NCBI RefSeq assembly: GCF_029057325.1
Contig: NZ_JAICZW010000042.1
Coordinates: 1-64,000, forward strand
Origin: Bacteroides sp.
GTDB lineage: Bacteria; Bacteroidota; Bacteroidia; Bacteroidales; Bacteroidaceae
Direction of reading: 5' to 3'
Length of the DNA stretch: 64,000 bases
In this document: one piece after another, positions 1 through 9,303 of the stretch
How the letters are laid out: each line of letters begins with the position of its first letter
How positions within the stretch are numbered: position 1 is the stretch's first letter
Position numbers and translations under genes: made by a program
The notes under the pieces: generated by a model
The model's database searches: none
Seen by the model: only the letters and a program-made list of their open reading frames with translations
Told to the model about the DNA's origin: nothing

Positions 1-1
1 C

Positions 2-1309
2 GCCTACATCCACGAAAGGAAGTATGCCGGAAAAAGTTGTCCGGAGAAGTTGGCCGCCATCCGCCGGGAAATGAAGAAAAACCAAGCAAACGTACTGTTG
101 GTATCGGCATTGGACGAGATAGCCTGGACGCTGAACCTGCGCGGAAACGACGTACATTGCAATCCGGTCGTGGTCAGCTATCTGATAGTCTGCGAGCAGG
201 AAGCGCACTACTTCATCCAGCCCGGCAAAGTGACGGAAGAGGTTTCTGCCTATCTGAAAGAGGCCGGTGTCACCCTCCACGCCTACGAATCGATTGAATC
301 TTTCCTGAAAGAACTGCCGGACAGCTGCATCATGCTCGAAGCAGACAAAACGAATTACGCCGTTTACTCCGCCCTCTCCCCTACCCACCGGATAGTGAAC
401 GAATGCTCACCGATAGCTCTGCTGAAAGCCATCCGCAATGAATGCGAAGTGGCCGGCATACGCGCCGCCATGCAACGCGACGGCGTGGCCTTGGTGAAAT
501 TCCTGAAATGGCTGGAGGAGGCTGTCTCCGCAGGCAACGAGACAGAGCTAAGCATCGACCGGAAGCTGCATGAATTCCGCGCCGCACAACCGCTCTACAG
601 GGGCGAGAGCTTCGACACCATCGCCGGCTACAAGGAGCACGGCGCCATCGTCCACTACGAAGCCACTCCGGAAAGCGACGTCGCCTTGAAACCGGAAGGT
701 TTCCTGCTGCTCGACTCGGGAGCGCAATACCTGGACGGCACCACCGACATCACCCGTACCATCGCATTGGGAAATCTGACCGAAGAAGAAAAGACGGATT
801 ATACTTTAATATTGAAAGGACACATCAACCTCGCCATGGCCGTCTTCCCCGAAGGCACCCGGGGAGCGCAACTGGACGTATTGGCACGCATGCCGATATG
901 GCAACACCGCATGAACTATCTGCACGGCACGGGACACGGCGTAGGCCACTTCCTCAATGTGCACGAAGGGCCGCAAAGCATCCGCATGAATGAAAACCCG
1001 GTCGCCTTGCATGCGGGAATGGTCACTTCCAACGAACCGGGCGTTTACAAAGCCGGAAGCCACGGCATACGTACGGAGAACCTGGTGCTGACCGTACCGG
1101 CAGGCGAAGGCATGTTCGGTAATTACCTGAAATTCGAGACCATCACCCTCTGCCCCATCTGCAAGAAGGGCATCCTCCCGGAAATGCTGACAGCAGAAGA
1201 GATAGCATGGCTGAACAACTACCATCGTCAGGTCTATGAAAAACTGGCGCCAAGCCTGAACAAGGAAGAGCAGAAATGGCTGGAAGAGGCGTGCAGCGAA
1301 CTAAAATAA
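2..1309 (+). CDS. Aminopeptidase P family (Xaa-Pro aminopeptidase), 5' end outside window
   Basis: The reading frame is open from base 2 and has no start in the window, so the gene begins upstream; 435 codons are visible against about 590 residues usual for the three-domain form. The C-terminal pita-bread metallopeptidase (M24B) fold is intact. It shows the metal-ligand segment LDSGAQYLDGTTDITRT, the HGTGHGVGHFLNVHEGP histidine block, NEPGVY, and a late GIRTENLVL glutamate, i.e. the five-ligand set for a dinuclear metal centre. Family members remove an N-terminal residue preceding proline, usually in the cytoplasm; no signal peptide can be judged here. A TTG codon at 50 could be mistaken for the start, but homologous sequence clearly continues upstream of it. 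A second, unrelated-length member of the family lies at 56695-58068. The family assignment is firm; the substrate preference is not. Confidence 0.93.
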   Translation, partial: AYIHERKYAGKSCPEKLAAIRREMKKNQANVLLVSALDEIAWTLNLRGNDVHCNPVVVSYLIVCEQEAHYFIQPGKVTEEVSAYLKEAGVTLHAYESIESFLKELPDSCIMLEADKTNYAVYSALSPTHRIVNECSPIALLKAIRNECEVAGIRAAMQRDGVALVKFLKWLEEAVSAGNETELSIDRKLHEFRAAQPLYRGESFDTIAGYKEHGAIVHYEATPESDVALKPEGFLLLDSGAQYLDGTTDITRTIALGNLTEEEKTDYTLILKGHINLAMAVFPEGTRGAQLDVLARMPIWQHRMNYLHGTGHGVGHFLNVHEGPQSIRMNENPVALHAGMVTSNEPGVYKAGSHGIRTENLVLTVPAGEGMFGNYLKFETITLCPICKKGILPEMLTAEEIAWLNNYHRQVYEKLAPSLNKEEQKWLEEACSELK

Positions 1310-1311
1310 AA

Positions 1312-1391
1312 ATACAGAGACACGGAGGCACAGAGATTCTATCTCTCAATCTCCAGACCAATCCTCTGTGTCTCCGTGTCTCTGTGTTCCA
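1312..1391. repeat. Inverted repeat of the cacagagacacgg type (terminator or REP-like)
   Basis: The sequence after the aminopeptidase gene, acagagacacggaggcacag, is answered 40 bp later by its near-perfect reverse complement (ctctgtgtctccgtgtctct). The result is a stem of about 26 bp with a loop rich in pyrimidines. It could end transcription of the aminopeptidase gene. No U-run follows immediately, so a REP-type dispersed palindrome is equally possible. Confidence 0.6.
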
Positions 1392-1423
1392 TCATTAATC
1401 ACCAATCATTAAACACCCAATAA

Positions 1424-1948
1424 ATGGCACTTATCAAATCAGTAAGAGGCTTCACTCCCGAAATCGGAGAAAATTGCTTTCTGGCAGACAACGCCACCCT
1501 CATCGGCGATGTCAAAATGGGACAGGATTGCAGCATCTGGTTCAACACCGTGCTGCGCGGCGATGTCAATTCCATCCGCATCGGCAACGGAGTAAACATC
1601 CAAGACGGAAGCGTGCTCCACACTTTGTACGAGAAATCGACCATCGAGATAGGCGATCACGTATCTGTAGGCCACAACGTGACCATCCATGGGGCCACCG
1701 TCAAAGACTATGCCCTGATAGGCATGGGAGCCACCATCCTCGACCATGCCGTGATAGGCGAAGGAGCCATCGTAGCCGCCGGTTCACTGGTATTGAGCAA
1801 TACCGTGATCGAGCCGGGCAGCATCTGGGGAGGGGTACCCGCCAAATTCATCAAGAAAGTGGATCCCGACCAGGCCAAGGAACTGAACCAAAAGATTGCA
1901 CACAACTATCTGATGTATGCGGGATGGTACAAGAAGAATGAGGTATAA
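1424..1948 (+). CDS. Gamma-carbonic-anhydrase-like hexapeptide protein
   Basis: This 174-residue protein is made of repeated hexapeptide units (for example IGDVKMG, IRIGNG, IEIGDHVSVGHN, IGEGAIVAAGS), which build a left-handed beta-helix. The histidines in HTLYEK, GHNVTIHG and the preceding coil match the positions that bind metal in the gamma-carbonic anhydrase/YrdA/PaaY group. It ends with the short C-terminal helix usual in this family (residues about 150-174). Some members hydrate CO2 and others have no shown activity, so the reaction is uncertain. The ATG follows an AT-rich leader, and no strong Shine-Dalgarno is evident, as is common in Bacteroides. It is transcribed towards gltX, with a shared hairpin between them. 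Confidence 0.9.
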   Translation: MALIKSVRGFTPEIGENCFLADNATLIGDVKMGQDCSIWFNTVLRGDVNSIRIGNGVNIQDGSVLHTLYEKSTIEIGDHVSVGHNVTIHGATVKDYALIGMGATILDHAVIGEGAIVAAGSLVLSNTVIEPGSIWGGVPAKFIKKVDPDQAKELNQKIAHNYLMYAGWYKKNEV

Positions 1949-1955
1949 AAAAAAT

Positions 1956-2000
1956 GAAGAATGAAGAAATCTGACAGCGCAGCCAGATTCTTCATTCTTC
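1956..2000. terminator. Bidirectional hairpin between convergent genes
   Basis: GAAGAATGAAGAAATCTG is followed after 10 bases by CAGATTCTTCATTCTTC, a stem of 17 bp with one bulge. A-rich sequence lies on its left and T-rich sequence on its right. It sits between the stop codons of the carbonic-anhydrase-like gene (+) and gltX (-), so it can serve both. Confidence 0.75.
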
Positions 2001-2020
2001 AATTCTTAACTCTTCTTTTT

Positions 2021-3544
2021 TCAAATGTTTTCTATCGCACGTTGGATACGCACCAGCGTCTCTTCCTTACCTATCAGTTCGGTAATGTCAAACATGTGCG
2101 GGCCTTTACACTCTCCCACCACCGCGAGGCGGAAGGCATTCATCACATTGCCCAAATGATAGCCATGTTCGGTAATCCATCCGATGACGATGTCCTCAGA
2201 GGGTTTGGACGAGAAGTCCTCGATGCCGCGCAACACTTCCATGAGTTCGGTCATGATGCGGGGGGTATCTTCCGACCAGCGTTTCTTCACATCCTTTTCA
2301 GCGTAGGCTACAGGAGCCACGAAGAAGAAGCGGGTCTGATCCCACAACTCTTTCACAAAGTTGACACGCCCCTTCACCAGCGACACCACTTTGGCAAGGA
2401 AGTCATCGCTATAATTGCCGACCGCCACGCCATTGGCCTCCAGCACCGGCTTGAAGAGCGCGGCAATCTCCGCATCGGGCTTCGCCATGATATACTCATG
2501 ATTGAACCAAATGCCTTTCTTATAATCGAACTTGGCACCCGACTTGCTGCAATGGCTCAAGTCGAACAGCTTCACCAGCTCATCCATCGACATCAATTCC
2601 TGGTCGTTGCCCGGATTCCATCCCAACAGCGCCAGAAAGTTGATTACGGCTTCGGGCAGGTAGCCCGATTCGCGATAGCCCGAAGAGACATCGCCCGTCT
2701 TGGGGTCGTGCCACTCCAACGGGAACACCGGAAATCCCAGACGGTCGCCGTCGCGCTTGCTCAGTTTGCCGTTTCCCTCGGGCTTCAGCAACAGGGGCAG
2801 GTGGGCAAAGGCAGGCATCGTATCTTCCCATCCGAAAGCACGATACAACAACACGTGCAGCGGTGCAGAAGGCAACCACTCCTCGCCACGGATGACGTGC
2901 GACACCTCCATCAGATGGTCGTCCACAATGTTGGCCAGGTGATAGGTAGGAAGCTCATCGGCCGACTTATAAAGCACCTTGTCGTCCAGGATGGAAGAGT
3001 TGATGACCACTTCGCCCCGAATCAGGTCGTTCACATGCACATCCTCATTCGGCTCTATCTTGAAACGCACCACATACTGCTTGCCGGCCGCAATCAGCTC
3101 GTCCACTTCTTCCTTGGGAAGAGTCAGCGAATTGCGCATCTGTATGCGGGTTGAAGCATCGTATTGGAAATTGGCTATTTCCGCACGTTTCGCCTCCAGT
3201 TCTGCCGGAGTGTCAAAAGCGATGTAAGCCTTTCCCGCCTCCAACAGAATCTGCACATATTTCTTGTAGATGTCACGGCGTTCCGACTGGCGGTAAGGGC
3301 CGTGGTCTCCACCGAAGCTCACTCCCTCGTCAAACGGAATTCCCAACCACTTGAAAGATTCCAGGATATATTCTTCCGCTCCCGGCACAAACCGGTTGGA
3401 ATCAGTATCTTCAATACGGAATATCAGATCTCCTCCATGCTGACGCGCAAAGAGATAATTGTATAAAGCTGTACGCACACCGCCAATGTGCAACGCCCCC
3501 GTAGGACTTGGGGCAAAACGGACTCTGACCTTTCTTTCTGTCAT
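2021..3544 (-). CDS. gltX: Glutamyl-tRNA synthetase
   Basis: This is a 507-residue class I aminoacyl-tRNA synthetase that charges tRNA-Glu with glutamate in the cytoplasm. The N-terminus has the HIGH-type signature in [13 protein letters not shown] (H19) and the KMSKS-type loop appears as KLSKRDG near residue 262. Between them lie the connective domain and the [20 protein letters not shown] segment typical of GluRS; the C-terminal third is the anticodon-binding helical part. Length is normal for a bacterial GluRS. The ATG at 3544 is followed directly by the conserved [10 protein letters not shown] strand, so the start is well placed. It is a single gene facing the carbonic-anhydrase-like gene and diverging from the HD-domain gene at 3643. 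The identification is secure; whether it also charges tRNA-Gln cannot be told here. Confidence 0.97.
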   Translation of the reverse strand: MTERKVRVRFAPSPTGALHIGGVRTALYNYLFARQHGGDLIFRIEDTDSNRFVPGAEEYILESFKWLGIPFDEGVSFGGDHGPYRQSERRDIYKKYVQILLEAGKAYIAFDTPAELEAKRAEIANFQYDASTRIQMRNSLTLPKEEVDELIAAGKQYVVRFKIEPNEDVHVNDLIRGEVVINSSILDDKVLYKSADELPTYHLANIVDDHLMEVSHVIRGEEWLPSAPLHVLLYRAFGWEDTMPAFAHLPLLLKPEGNGKLSKRDGDRLGFPVFPLEWHDPKTGDVSSGYRESGYLPEAVINFLALLGWNPGNDQELMSMDELVKLFDLSHCSKSGAKFDYKKGIWFNHEYIMAKPDAEIAALFKPVLEANGVAVGNYSDDFLAKVVSLVKGRVNFVKELWDQTRFFFVAPVAYAEKDVKKRWSEDTPRIMTELMEVLRGIEDFSSKPSEDIVIGWITEHGYHLGNVMNAFRLAVVGECKGPHMFDITELIGKEETLVRIQRAIENI

Positions 3545-3642
3545 AATCTATCTTAACATATAAATAATTTAGGTGGCAAAATTAATCCTTTTTTTCCACA
3601 CTATTGTTTTTTTTTGTACTTTTCGCAAAAATTTCAGTTGAT

Positions 3643-5703
3643 ATGAGCTATTTCAAGACTAAAAGAGAATTTACACTCAGAGATTTGTTATACAGAGCTT
3701 TGATATTTATCGGTACTGTAGGGGCCATTGCCTATTTTCTGCCACGTGACGGCAAGTTCAACTATCAATTTGACATTGACAAGCCTTGGAAATACGGACA
3801 GCTGATGGCCACATTCGATTTTCCCATCTACAAATCAGACGATGTGGTGAACCGGGAACAAGACAGCCTCCTGGCCTCCTTCCAACCCTATTTCCAATTG
3901 GACAAAAGCGTGGAGAAAAGCGTGCTTTCCAAGCTGAAGACAGACTACCAGAACCATCTGCGCAGCCTGCTTCCCTCCATCGACTACGTCCGCTTTCTGG
4001 AACGGAAACTCACGGAAGTATATCGCGCCGGCATCGTCGCTACCGAAGAACTGGCCCAACTGCATAAAGACAGCACCACCGCCCTGATGGTCATCAACGA
4101 CAAACTGGCCAACCAACAGGACATCGACAAAGTGTATTCGGTGAAAAGTGCCTACAACTACATCCTCACCGCCGACACCGCCCACTATCGCCCGGACATC
4201 CTGCGGCAATGCGCGCTGAACGAATACCTGTTTTCCAACCTGACCTACGACGAGCAGCGGACGGAAACCGCCAAGAAGGAGGTGCTCGACAACTACTCAT
4301 GGGCCAACGGCATCGTGCTGAGCGGACAGAAAATCATCGACCGCGGCGAGATTATCAACCAAGACACCTACAACATCCTCGAAAGCCTCCGGAAAGAGTC
4401 CATCAAACGCAGCGAATCCATCGGACAGAAACGATTGATACTGGCCGGACAGGTATTATACGTCAGCCTCTTCATCCTCTGCTTCATGCTCTATCTTGAC
4501 CTGTTCCGCAAAGACTACTATAAGAGCAGGGGCAGCCTATCCTTGCTCTTCGCCTTGATTATGTTCTACTGCATCATAACTGCCGTCATGGTTGCCAACA
4601 ACATATTCAATGTCTATATCATCCCGTATGCCATGCTGCCCGTCATCGTGCGGGTATTCCTCGACTCACGCACGGCATTCATCGCGCAAACCACTACCAT
4701 TCTGATATGCTCCATCTGCCTGCGCTATCCGCATGAGTTCATCTTGCTGCAACTGTCGGCAGGGCTGGTTGCCATCTTCAGCCTGAGAGAACTTTCGCAA
4801 CGCTCGCACCTGTTCCGGACAGCGCTTCTTGTGATATTGACATACGCCACCGTTTACTTCGCCTTCGAACTGATTACAGAGAACGACCTGACGAAAATCA
4901 ACGGAAGCATGTACACGTACTTCATCATCAACGGCATCTTGCTGCTGTTTGCCTATCCTCTGCTCTTCCTGGTGGAAAAGACCTTCGGTTTCACCTCCAA
5001 CGTCACGTTGGTGGAATTGTCCAACATCAACACCAACCTGCTGCGCCGCATGTCCGAGACCGTTCCGGGCACCTTCCAGCACTCCATGCAGGTGGCCAAC
5101 CTTGCCGCCGAAGCGGCCAACCGCATCGACGCCAAGAGCCAACTGGTACGTACCGGTGCCCTGTATCACGACATCGGAAAAATGGAGAACCCCGCATTCT
5201 TCACCGAAAACCAGTTGGGCGGAGTCAACCCACACAAGAATTTAGGATATGAGCAGAGCGCCCAGGTGGTCATCAGCCACGTGACCAACGGACTGAAACT
5301 GGCGGAAAAGCACAACCTGCCGAAAGTCATCAAAGACTTCATCACAACCCACCACGGACAAGGGAAAACCAAATACTTCTACATCTCCTGGAAGAACGAA
5401 CACCCTGACGAAGAGCCCAATGAAGAGGCGTTCACCTACCCCGGCCCCAACCCGTTCACCAAGGAGCAGGCCATCCTGATGATGGCAGACTCTGTGGAAG
5501 CGGCTTCGCGCAGCCTGCCCGAATATACCGAGGAAAGCATCAGCAACCTGGTTGAAAAGATTATCGATTCACAAGTGGCGGAGGGATACTTCAAGCAGTG
5601 CCCCATCACCTTCAAGGACATCGCTACCGTGAAAACCGTATTCAAAGAAAAACTGAAAACGATTTACCATACTCGCATCAGCTATCCGGAACTGAAAAAG
5701 TAG
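3643..5703 (+). CDS. 7TM-HD phosphohydrolase, PgpH-like (probable c-di-AMP phosphodiesterase)
   Basis: This 686-residue membrane protein begins MSYFKTKREF. An upstream TTG at 3604 is in frame but lies in a T-run and is an unlikely start. The order is one N-terminal membrane segment (about residues 15-35), an extracytoplasmic region of about 230 residues, a block of about seven membrane segments, then a cytoplasmic HD domain. The HD domain shows FQHSMQVANLA, the metal-binding YHDIGKM near residue 508, and the later HHGQG. This architecture is the 7TM receptor/HD hydrolase family, whose characterised members (PgpH) cleave cyclic di-AMP. Activity here is inferred from family. It is divergent from gltX and followed by a membrane protein of unknown function after a GC-rich palindrome. 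Confidence 0.9.
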   Translation: MSYFKTKREFTLRDLLYRALIFIGTVGAIAYFLPRDGKFNYQFDIDKPWKYGQLMATFDFPIYKSDDVVNREQDSLLASFQPYFQLDKSVEKSVLSKLKTDYQNHLRSLLPSIDYVRFLERKLTEVYRAGIVATEELAQLHKDSTTALMVINDKLANQQDIDKVYSVKSAYNYILTADTAHYRPDILRQCALNEYLFSNLTYDEQRTETAKKEVLDNYSWANGIVLSGQKIIDRGEIINQDTYNILESLRKESIKRSESIGQKRLILAGQVLYVSLFILCFMLYLDLFRKDYYKSRGSLSLLFALIMFYCIITAVMVANNIFNVYIIPYAMLPVIVRVFLDSRTAFIAQTTTILICSICLRYPHEFILLQLSAGLVAIFSLRELSQRSHLFRTALLVILTYATVYFAFELITENDLTKINGSMYTYFIINGILLLFAYPLLFLVEKTFGFTSNVTLVELSNINTNLLRRMSETVPGTFQHSMQVANLAAEAANRIDAKSQLVRTGALYHDIGKMENPAFFTENQLGGVNPHKNLGYEQSAQVVISHVTNGLKLAEKHNLPKVIKDFITTHHGQGKTKYFYISWKNEHPDEEPNEEAFTYPGPNPFTKEQAILMMADSVEAASRSLPEYTEESISNLVEKIIDSQVAEGYFKQCPITFKDIATVKTVFKEKLKTIYHTRISYPELKK

Positions 5704-5710
5704 CCTACAG

Positions 5711-5748
5711 CCTCTCCCCCAACCCCTCCCCAGTAGGGAGGGGAGAAG
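5711..5748. repeat. GC-rich REP-like palindrome
   Basis: The core cccctcccc-agta-ggggagggg type palindrome sits just after the HD-domain gene. A closely similar copy occurs at 23064-23100. A degenerate copy is read in frame at the end of the GH2 gene near 23200-23230. It could act as a transcription attenuator. Confidence 0.6.
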
Positions 5749-5785
5749 AGAATGAAATCACTAATCACTATAACACTAAATCAGC

Positions 5786-6559
5786 ATGGAAGTAACACAG
5801 AAAGAACAAAAAAGAGCCGAACGACTGCTGCAAAGCCGGCACATCGAGCCTCAACACATCAAGAGTTTCAGCTTTATGCAACGTTACCCGCAAAAGCCTG
5901 CCAAGGAACAGCCATCGTCTGCTGTGAAGTACGGGCCGGGCATCCTGACGCTCCATCTGAAAGAGGGGAAAGACAGGGTAATATGCCTGCACCCTTTCCG
6001 CCATCCCTCTTCGATGATCCGCTACCTGGTGTCACAAGGAATTCCGTTCGACAACTACATGCCCCGCGAACGCACCGCAACCGAACTGCCGGCCACCACC
6101 TACCGACGCCCGTCGCTCTACATGTTCTGGTTCTTCGTCCTGTTCCTGACATTTCTTATAGTAGGTTATTACTCCGTCAGTGGCGAAGTGTGGTGGGGAT
6201 TCATTCCGGCGACCGTCTCCTTCGTCTTAAGTCTTTTCTTCCTCAACATGCTGATGACACGCTTCTGTTATCTGACACTGGAGAAAGATGCGCTTGTCAT
6301 ACAAAGCGTAGGCAGAACCATCCGCTATCCGTATCGGCAATTGCGGAAAGTAAACTTCGACTTCGCCCGCGAACAAGCCTTCACACACGTCATGGAGCTG
6401 CTGGATGACAACTATCGCTACCGGCTGTTCTACATCGGCAGGGTTCCAAGAAAGGAATTGAAAGAAATCGCCGAACGCCTGTCAAAAGCCGGTGTGGATG
6501 CCACTTGCAGCCTGAACATCGACAAACGGCACTACCACGACACGTCATCGTTCCTTTAG
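5786..6559 (+). CDS. Hypothetical membrane protein with PH-like tail
   Basis: The protein has 257 residues and I do not recognise a named family. A soluble N-terminal part of about 110 residues is followed by two membrane segments (YMFWFFVLFLTFLIVGYYS at about 112-130 and the FIPATVSFVLSLFFLNML segment at about 138-155). A C-terminal part (LTLEKDALVIQS, IRYPYRQLRKVNFDF) then has the beta-strand pattern of bacterial PH/YdbT-like modules. That resemblance is only a guess from pattern. The ATG at 5786 is the first in the frame after the REP-like palindrome and gives a charged, helical N-terminus. It lies in the same direction as the HD-domain gene and priA. Confidence 0.7.
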   Translation: MEVTQKEQKRAERLLQSRHIEPQHIKSFSFMQRYPQKPAKEQPSSAVKYGPGILTLHLKEGKDRVICLHPFRHPSSMIRYLVSQGIPFDNYMPRERTATELPATTYRRPSLYMFWFFVLFLTFLIVGYYSVSGEVWWGFIPATVSFVLSLFFLNMLMTRFCYLTLEKDALVIQSVGRTIRYPYRQLRKVNFDFAREQAFTHVMELLDDNYRYRLFYIGRVPRKELKEIAERLSKAGVDATCSLNIDKRHYHDTSSFL

Positions 6560-6637
6560 AGGCCGATGAGCAGTAAAAAGCCATGAGCAAACGGACAGCT
6601 TTTCCCGCATGCCGAGAAGCGATTTCACAAAAAGTCG

Positions 6638-6645
6638 TATCTTTG
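6638..6645 (+). promoter_or_regulatory. -7 box upstream of priA
   Basis: TATCTTTG matches the Bacteroidetes -7 consensus TAnnTTTG exactly and ends 8 bases before the priA ATG. I do not see a convincing -33 TTTG at the usual 19-21 bp. If used, the transcript would have almost no leader. Confidence 0.5.
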
Positions 6646-6653
6646 CCGTCGCG

Positions 6654-9119
6654 ATGAAAAAGTTTGCCGACGTCATATTGCCTCTGCCCCTGCACAGCTG
6701 CTTCACCTACTCCCTGCCGGAAGAGTGGGCGGACGAGGTGCAGACGGGCTGCCGGGTGGTAGTGCCATTCGGACGGAAGAAGTATTATACGGCCATCGTG
6801 CGTAACGTGCACTACTACGCCCCCACCGACTATGAGGTGAAGGAGGTATCGGCATTGCTGGACACCCGCCCGATACTGCTGCCCGAACAATTCCGGTTCT
6901 GGGAATGGATTGCCGATTACTACCTCTGCACGCAAGGCGATGTATATAAGGCGGCACTGCCCTCCGGCCTGAAGCTGGAGAGTGAGACCATCGTGGAGCA
7001 CAATCCCGACTTTGAGGCCGATGCCCCCCTGTCGGAAAAGGAACAGCAGATACTGGATATGCTCTCCACCAACCCGGAACAATGCGTGACGAAACTGGAA
7101 AAAGAGAGCGGCCTCAAAAACATCCTCTCCGTCATCAAGTCCCTGCTCGACAAAGAGGCCATCTTCGTCAAAGAAGAGCTGCGCCGCACCTACAAGCCCA
7201 AGACCGAAACCCGCGTGCGCCTGACCGCCGCCGCACGCAACGAGCACCGTCTGCACATCTTCTTCGACGAGCTGCAACGCCGCGCCCCCAAGCAACTGGA
7301 CCTGCTGATGAAATACATCGAGCTGTCCGGCTTCTTAAGCGGACGGGATGTGAAGGAGGTATCCAAAGCCGAACTGCTGCGCCGAACTGCCGCCACACCG
7401 GGCGTATTCAACGGTCTGGTGGAGCGTGGTGTGTTCGAAGTGTACCGGCAGGAAGTGGGACGATTATCCGCAGCTCCGCAGAAAGAGACCGTTTCGGTCA
7501 ATCCGCTGAACGAACACCAGCAACAGGCCTATCGCTCTATCCTGGAAAGCTTTCAAAGCAAAAACGTCTGCCTGCTACACGGAGTCACCGCAAGCGGCAA
7601 GACAGAAATATACATCCACCTGATAGAAGAGACCCTCCGTCAGGGAAAACAAGTGCTCTACCTGCTGCCCGAAATAGCCCTTACCACACAGATTACGGAA
7701 CGGCTGCAACGGGTCTTCGGTTCCCGTCTGGGCATATACCACTCCAAGTTCCCGGATGCCGAACGGGTGGAAATCTGGCAAAAACAGCTGTCGGACAACG
7801 GCTACGACCTCATTCTGGGAGTCCGTTCGTCCATCTTCCTCCCTTTCCGCAACCTCGGTCTGGTGATTGTGGACGAAGAGCATGAGAACACCTACAAGCA
7901 GCAAGACCCCGCCCCCCGCTACCACGCCCGCAACGCCGCCATCGTATTGGCCGCCATGTATGGTGCCAAGACATTGCTGGGCACGGCGACCCCCTCCGTC
8001 GAGACCTGGCACAACGCCACTACCGGCAAGTACGGATTGGTGGAGCTGAAAGAGCGCTACAAAGCGATACAGCTGCCGGAAATTGTCCCTGTGGACATCA
8101 AGGAACTGCACCGCAAGAAGCGAATGAACGGCCCCTTCTCCCCGCTGCTGTTGCAGCATATCCGCGAAGCGCTGGAGCTGAAAGAGCAGGTCATCTTGTT
8201 CCAGAACCGCCGTGGCTTTGCTCCGATGATAGAGTGCAACACGTGTGGATGGGTGCCCAAATGCAAGAACTGCGACGTGAGCCTGACCTATCACAAGGGC
8301 CTGAACCAGCTGACCTGCCACTACTGCGGCTACACCTATCAACTGCCGCGCGTCTGCCCCGCCTGCGAAGGAGCCGACCTGCGCAACCGGGGATTCGGCA
8401 CGGAAAAGATAGAAGACGACATCCAAATCCTCTTCCCCGAAGCCCGCGTGGCACGGATGGACCTGGACACCACCCGCACCCGCACCGCCTACGAGCGCAT
8501 CATCGCCGACTTCGAGCAGGGGAAAACAGATATCCTGATAGGCACCCAGATGGTTTCTAAAGGACTGGACTTCGACCACGTCAGCGTTGTGGGCATCCTC
8601 AACGCCGACACGATGCTGAACTATCCCGACTTCCGCGCCTACGAACGTGCCTTCCAGCTGATGGCGCAAGTGGCAGGACGCGCCGGACGGAAAAACAAAC
8701 GGGGCAAGGTGATACTGCAAACCAAAAGCATCAACCACCCCATCATCCCCCAAGTCATCGCCAACGACTACGAAAGCATGGTGGACGGACAGCTTGCCGA
8801 ACGGCAGATGTTCCACTACCCGCCCTACTACCGCCTGGTGTACGTCTATCTGAAGAACCGCAACGAGACCCTGCTCGACCTGATGGCACAAACCATGGCA
8901 ACCAAACTCCGCACTATCTTCGGCAACCGGGTATTGGGTCCCGACAAACCGCCCGTGGCACGCGTGCAGACCCTCTTCATCCGCAAAATCATACTGAAAA
9001 TAGAGACCAACGCCCCAATGGTCCGCGCCCGCGAACTGCTGGTACAGGTACAGAAAGAGATGATGGCAGAAGATCGGTTCAAGTCGCTGATTGTGTATTA
9101 TGATGTGGATCCGATGTAA
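6654..9119 (+). CDS. priA: Primosomal protein N' (replication restart helicase PriA)
   Basis: This 821-residue protein is a 3'-5' superfamily 2 helicase that reloads the replisome at collapsed forks. The N-terminal DNA-binding part begins KFADVILPLPL and aligns with the start of known PriA proteins, which argues for the ATG at 6654 over an in-frame ATG at 6609. Helicase motifs are clear: Walker A GVTASGKTE (about residue 310), Walker B VDEEHENTYKQQD, GTATPS, and motif VI QVAGRAGR. Between the helicase lobes is the zinc module, CNTCGWVPKCKNCD then CHYCG and CPAC, giving the eight cysteines expected. It appears to be transcribed from its own promoter. Confidence 0.97.
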   Translation: MKKFADVILPLPLHSCFTYSLPEEWADEVQTGCRVVVPFGRKKYYTAIVRNVHYYAPTDYEVKEVSALLDTRPILLPEQFRFWEWIADYYLCTQGDVYKAALPSGLKLESETIVEHNPDFEADAPLSEKEQQILDMLSTNPEQCVTKLEKESGLKNILSVIKSLLDKEAIFVKEELRRTYKPKTETRVRLTAAARNEHRLHIFFDELQRRAPKQLDLLMKYIELSGFLSGRDVKEVSKAELLRRTAATPGVFNGLVERGVFEVYRQEVGRLSAAPQKETVSVNPLNEHQQQAYRSILESFQSKNVCLLHGVTASGKTEIYIHLIEETLRQGKQVLYLLPEIALTTQITERLQRVFGSRLGIYHSKFPDAERVEIWQKQLSDNGYDLILGVRSSIFLPFRNLGLVIVDEEHENTYKQQDPAPRYHARNAAIVLAAMYGAKTLLGTATPSVETWHNATTGKYGLVELKERYKAIQLPEIVPVDIKELHRKKRMNGPFSPLLLQHIREALELKEQVILFQNRRGFAPMIECNTCGWVPKCKNCDVSLTYHKGLNQLTCHYCGYTYQLPRVCPACEGADLRNRGFGTEKIEDDIQILFPEARVARMDLDTTRTRTAYERIIADFEQGKTDILIGTQMVSKGLDFDHVSVVGILNADTMLNYPDFRAYERAFQLMAQVAGRAGRKNKRGKVILQTKSINHPIIPQVIANDYESMVDGQLAERQMFHYPPYYRLVYVYLKNRNETLLDLMAQTMATKLRTIFGNRVLGPDKPPVARVQTLFIRKIILKIETNAPMVRARELLVQVQKEMMAEDRFKSLIVYYDVDPM

Positions 9120-9129
9120 AGGAAAAACT

Positions 9130-9190
9130 CAAAGTTATGATAAAAAACCAGCCGAGATGCTTTGTAAACTTCTGATAGGAATACAACGGT
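9130..9190 (+). pseudogene. Relic of AAA-ATPase-like gene 5' end
   Basis: From CAAAGTTATGAT onwards, about 60 bases match the start region of the gene at 55521, including bases before its ATG. Allowing one missing base, the translation reads MIK-PAEMLCKLLIGIQ against MMNTPVDMLRKLPIGIQ. The missing base in the A-run throws the frame to a stop within 13 codons, and similarity ends soon after GIQ. It is a dead fragment in the 184-bp gap between priA and the phosphatase gene. No other gene is seen in that gap. Confidence 0.65.
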
Positions 9191-9303
9191 CAAGGCAGGA
9201 TCCGCTTTCGATGCCGGAAAGCGAAGTCCGGGGAAAAGGCTGATAGCCTGATATCATGGCGTGAAGCGTAACGACATAAAAAACTTGATTATAAAAGAGA
9301 AAT

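Noticed and set aside
3604..3642. Upstream TTG start for the 7TM-HD protein
   Set aside because: It lies in a T-run without a ribosome site; ATG at 3643 fits the family.
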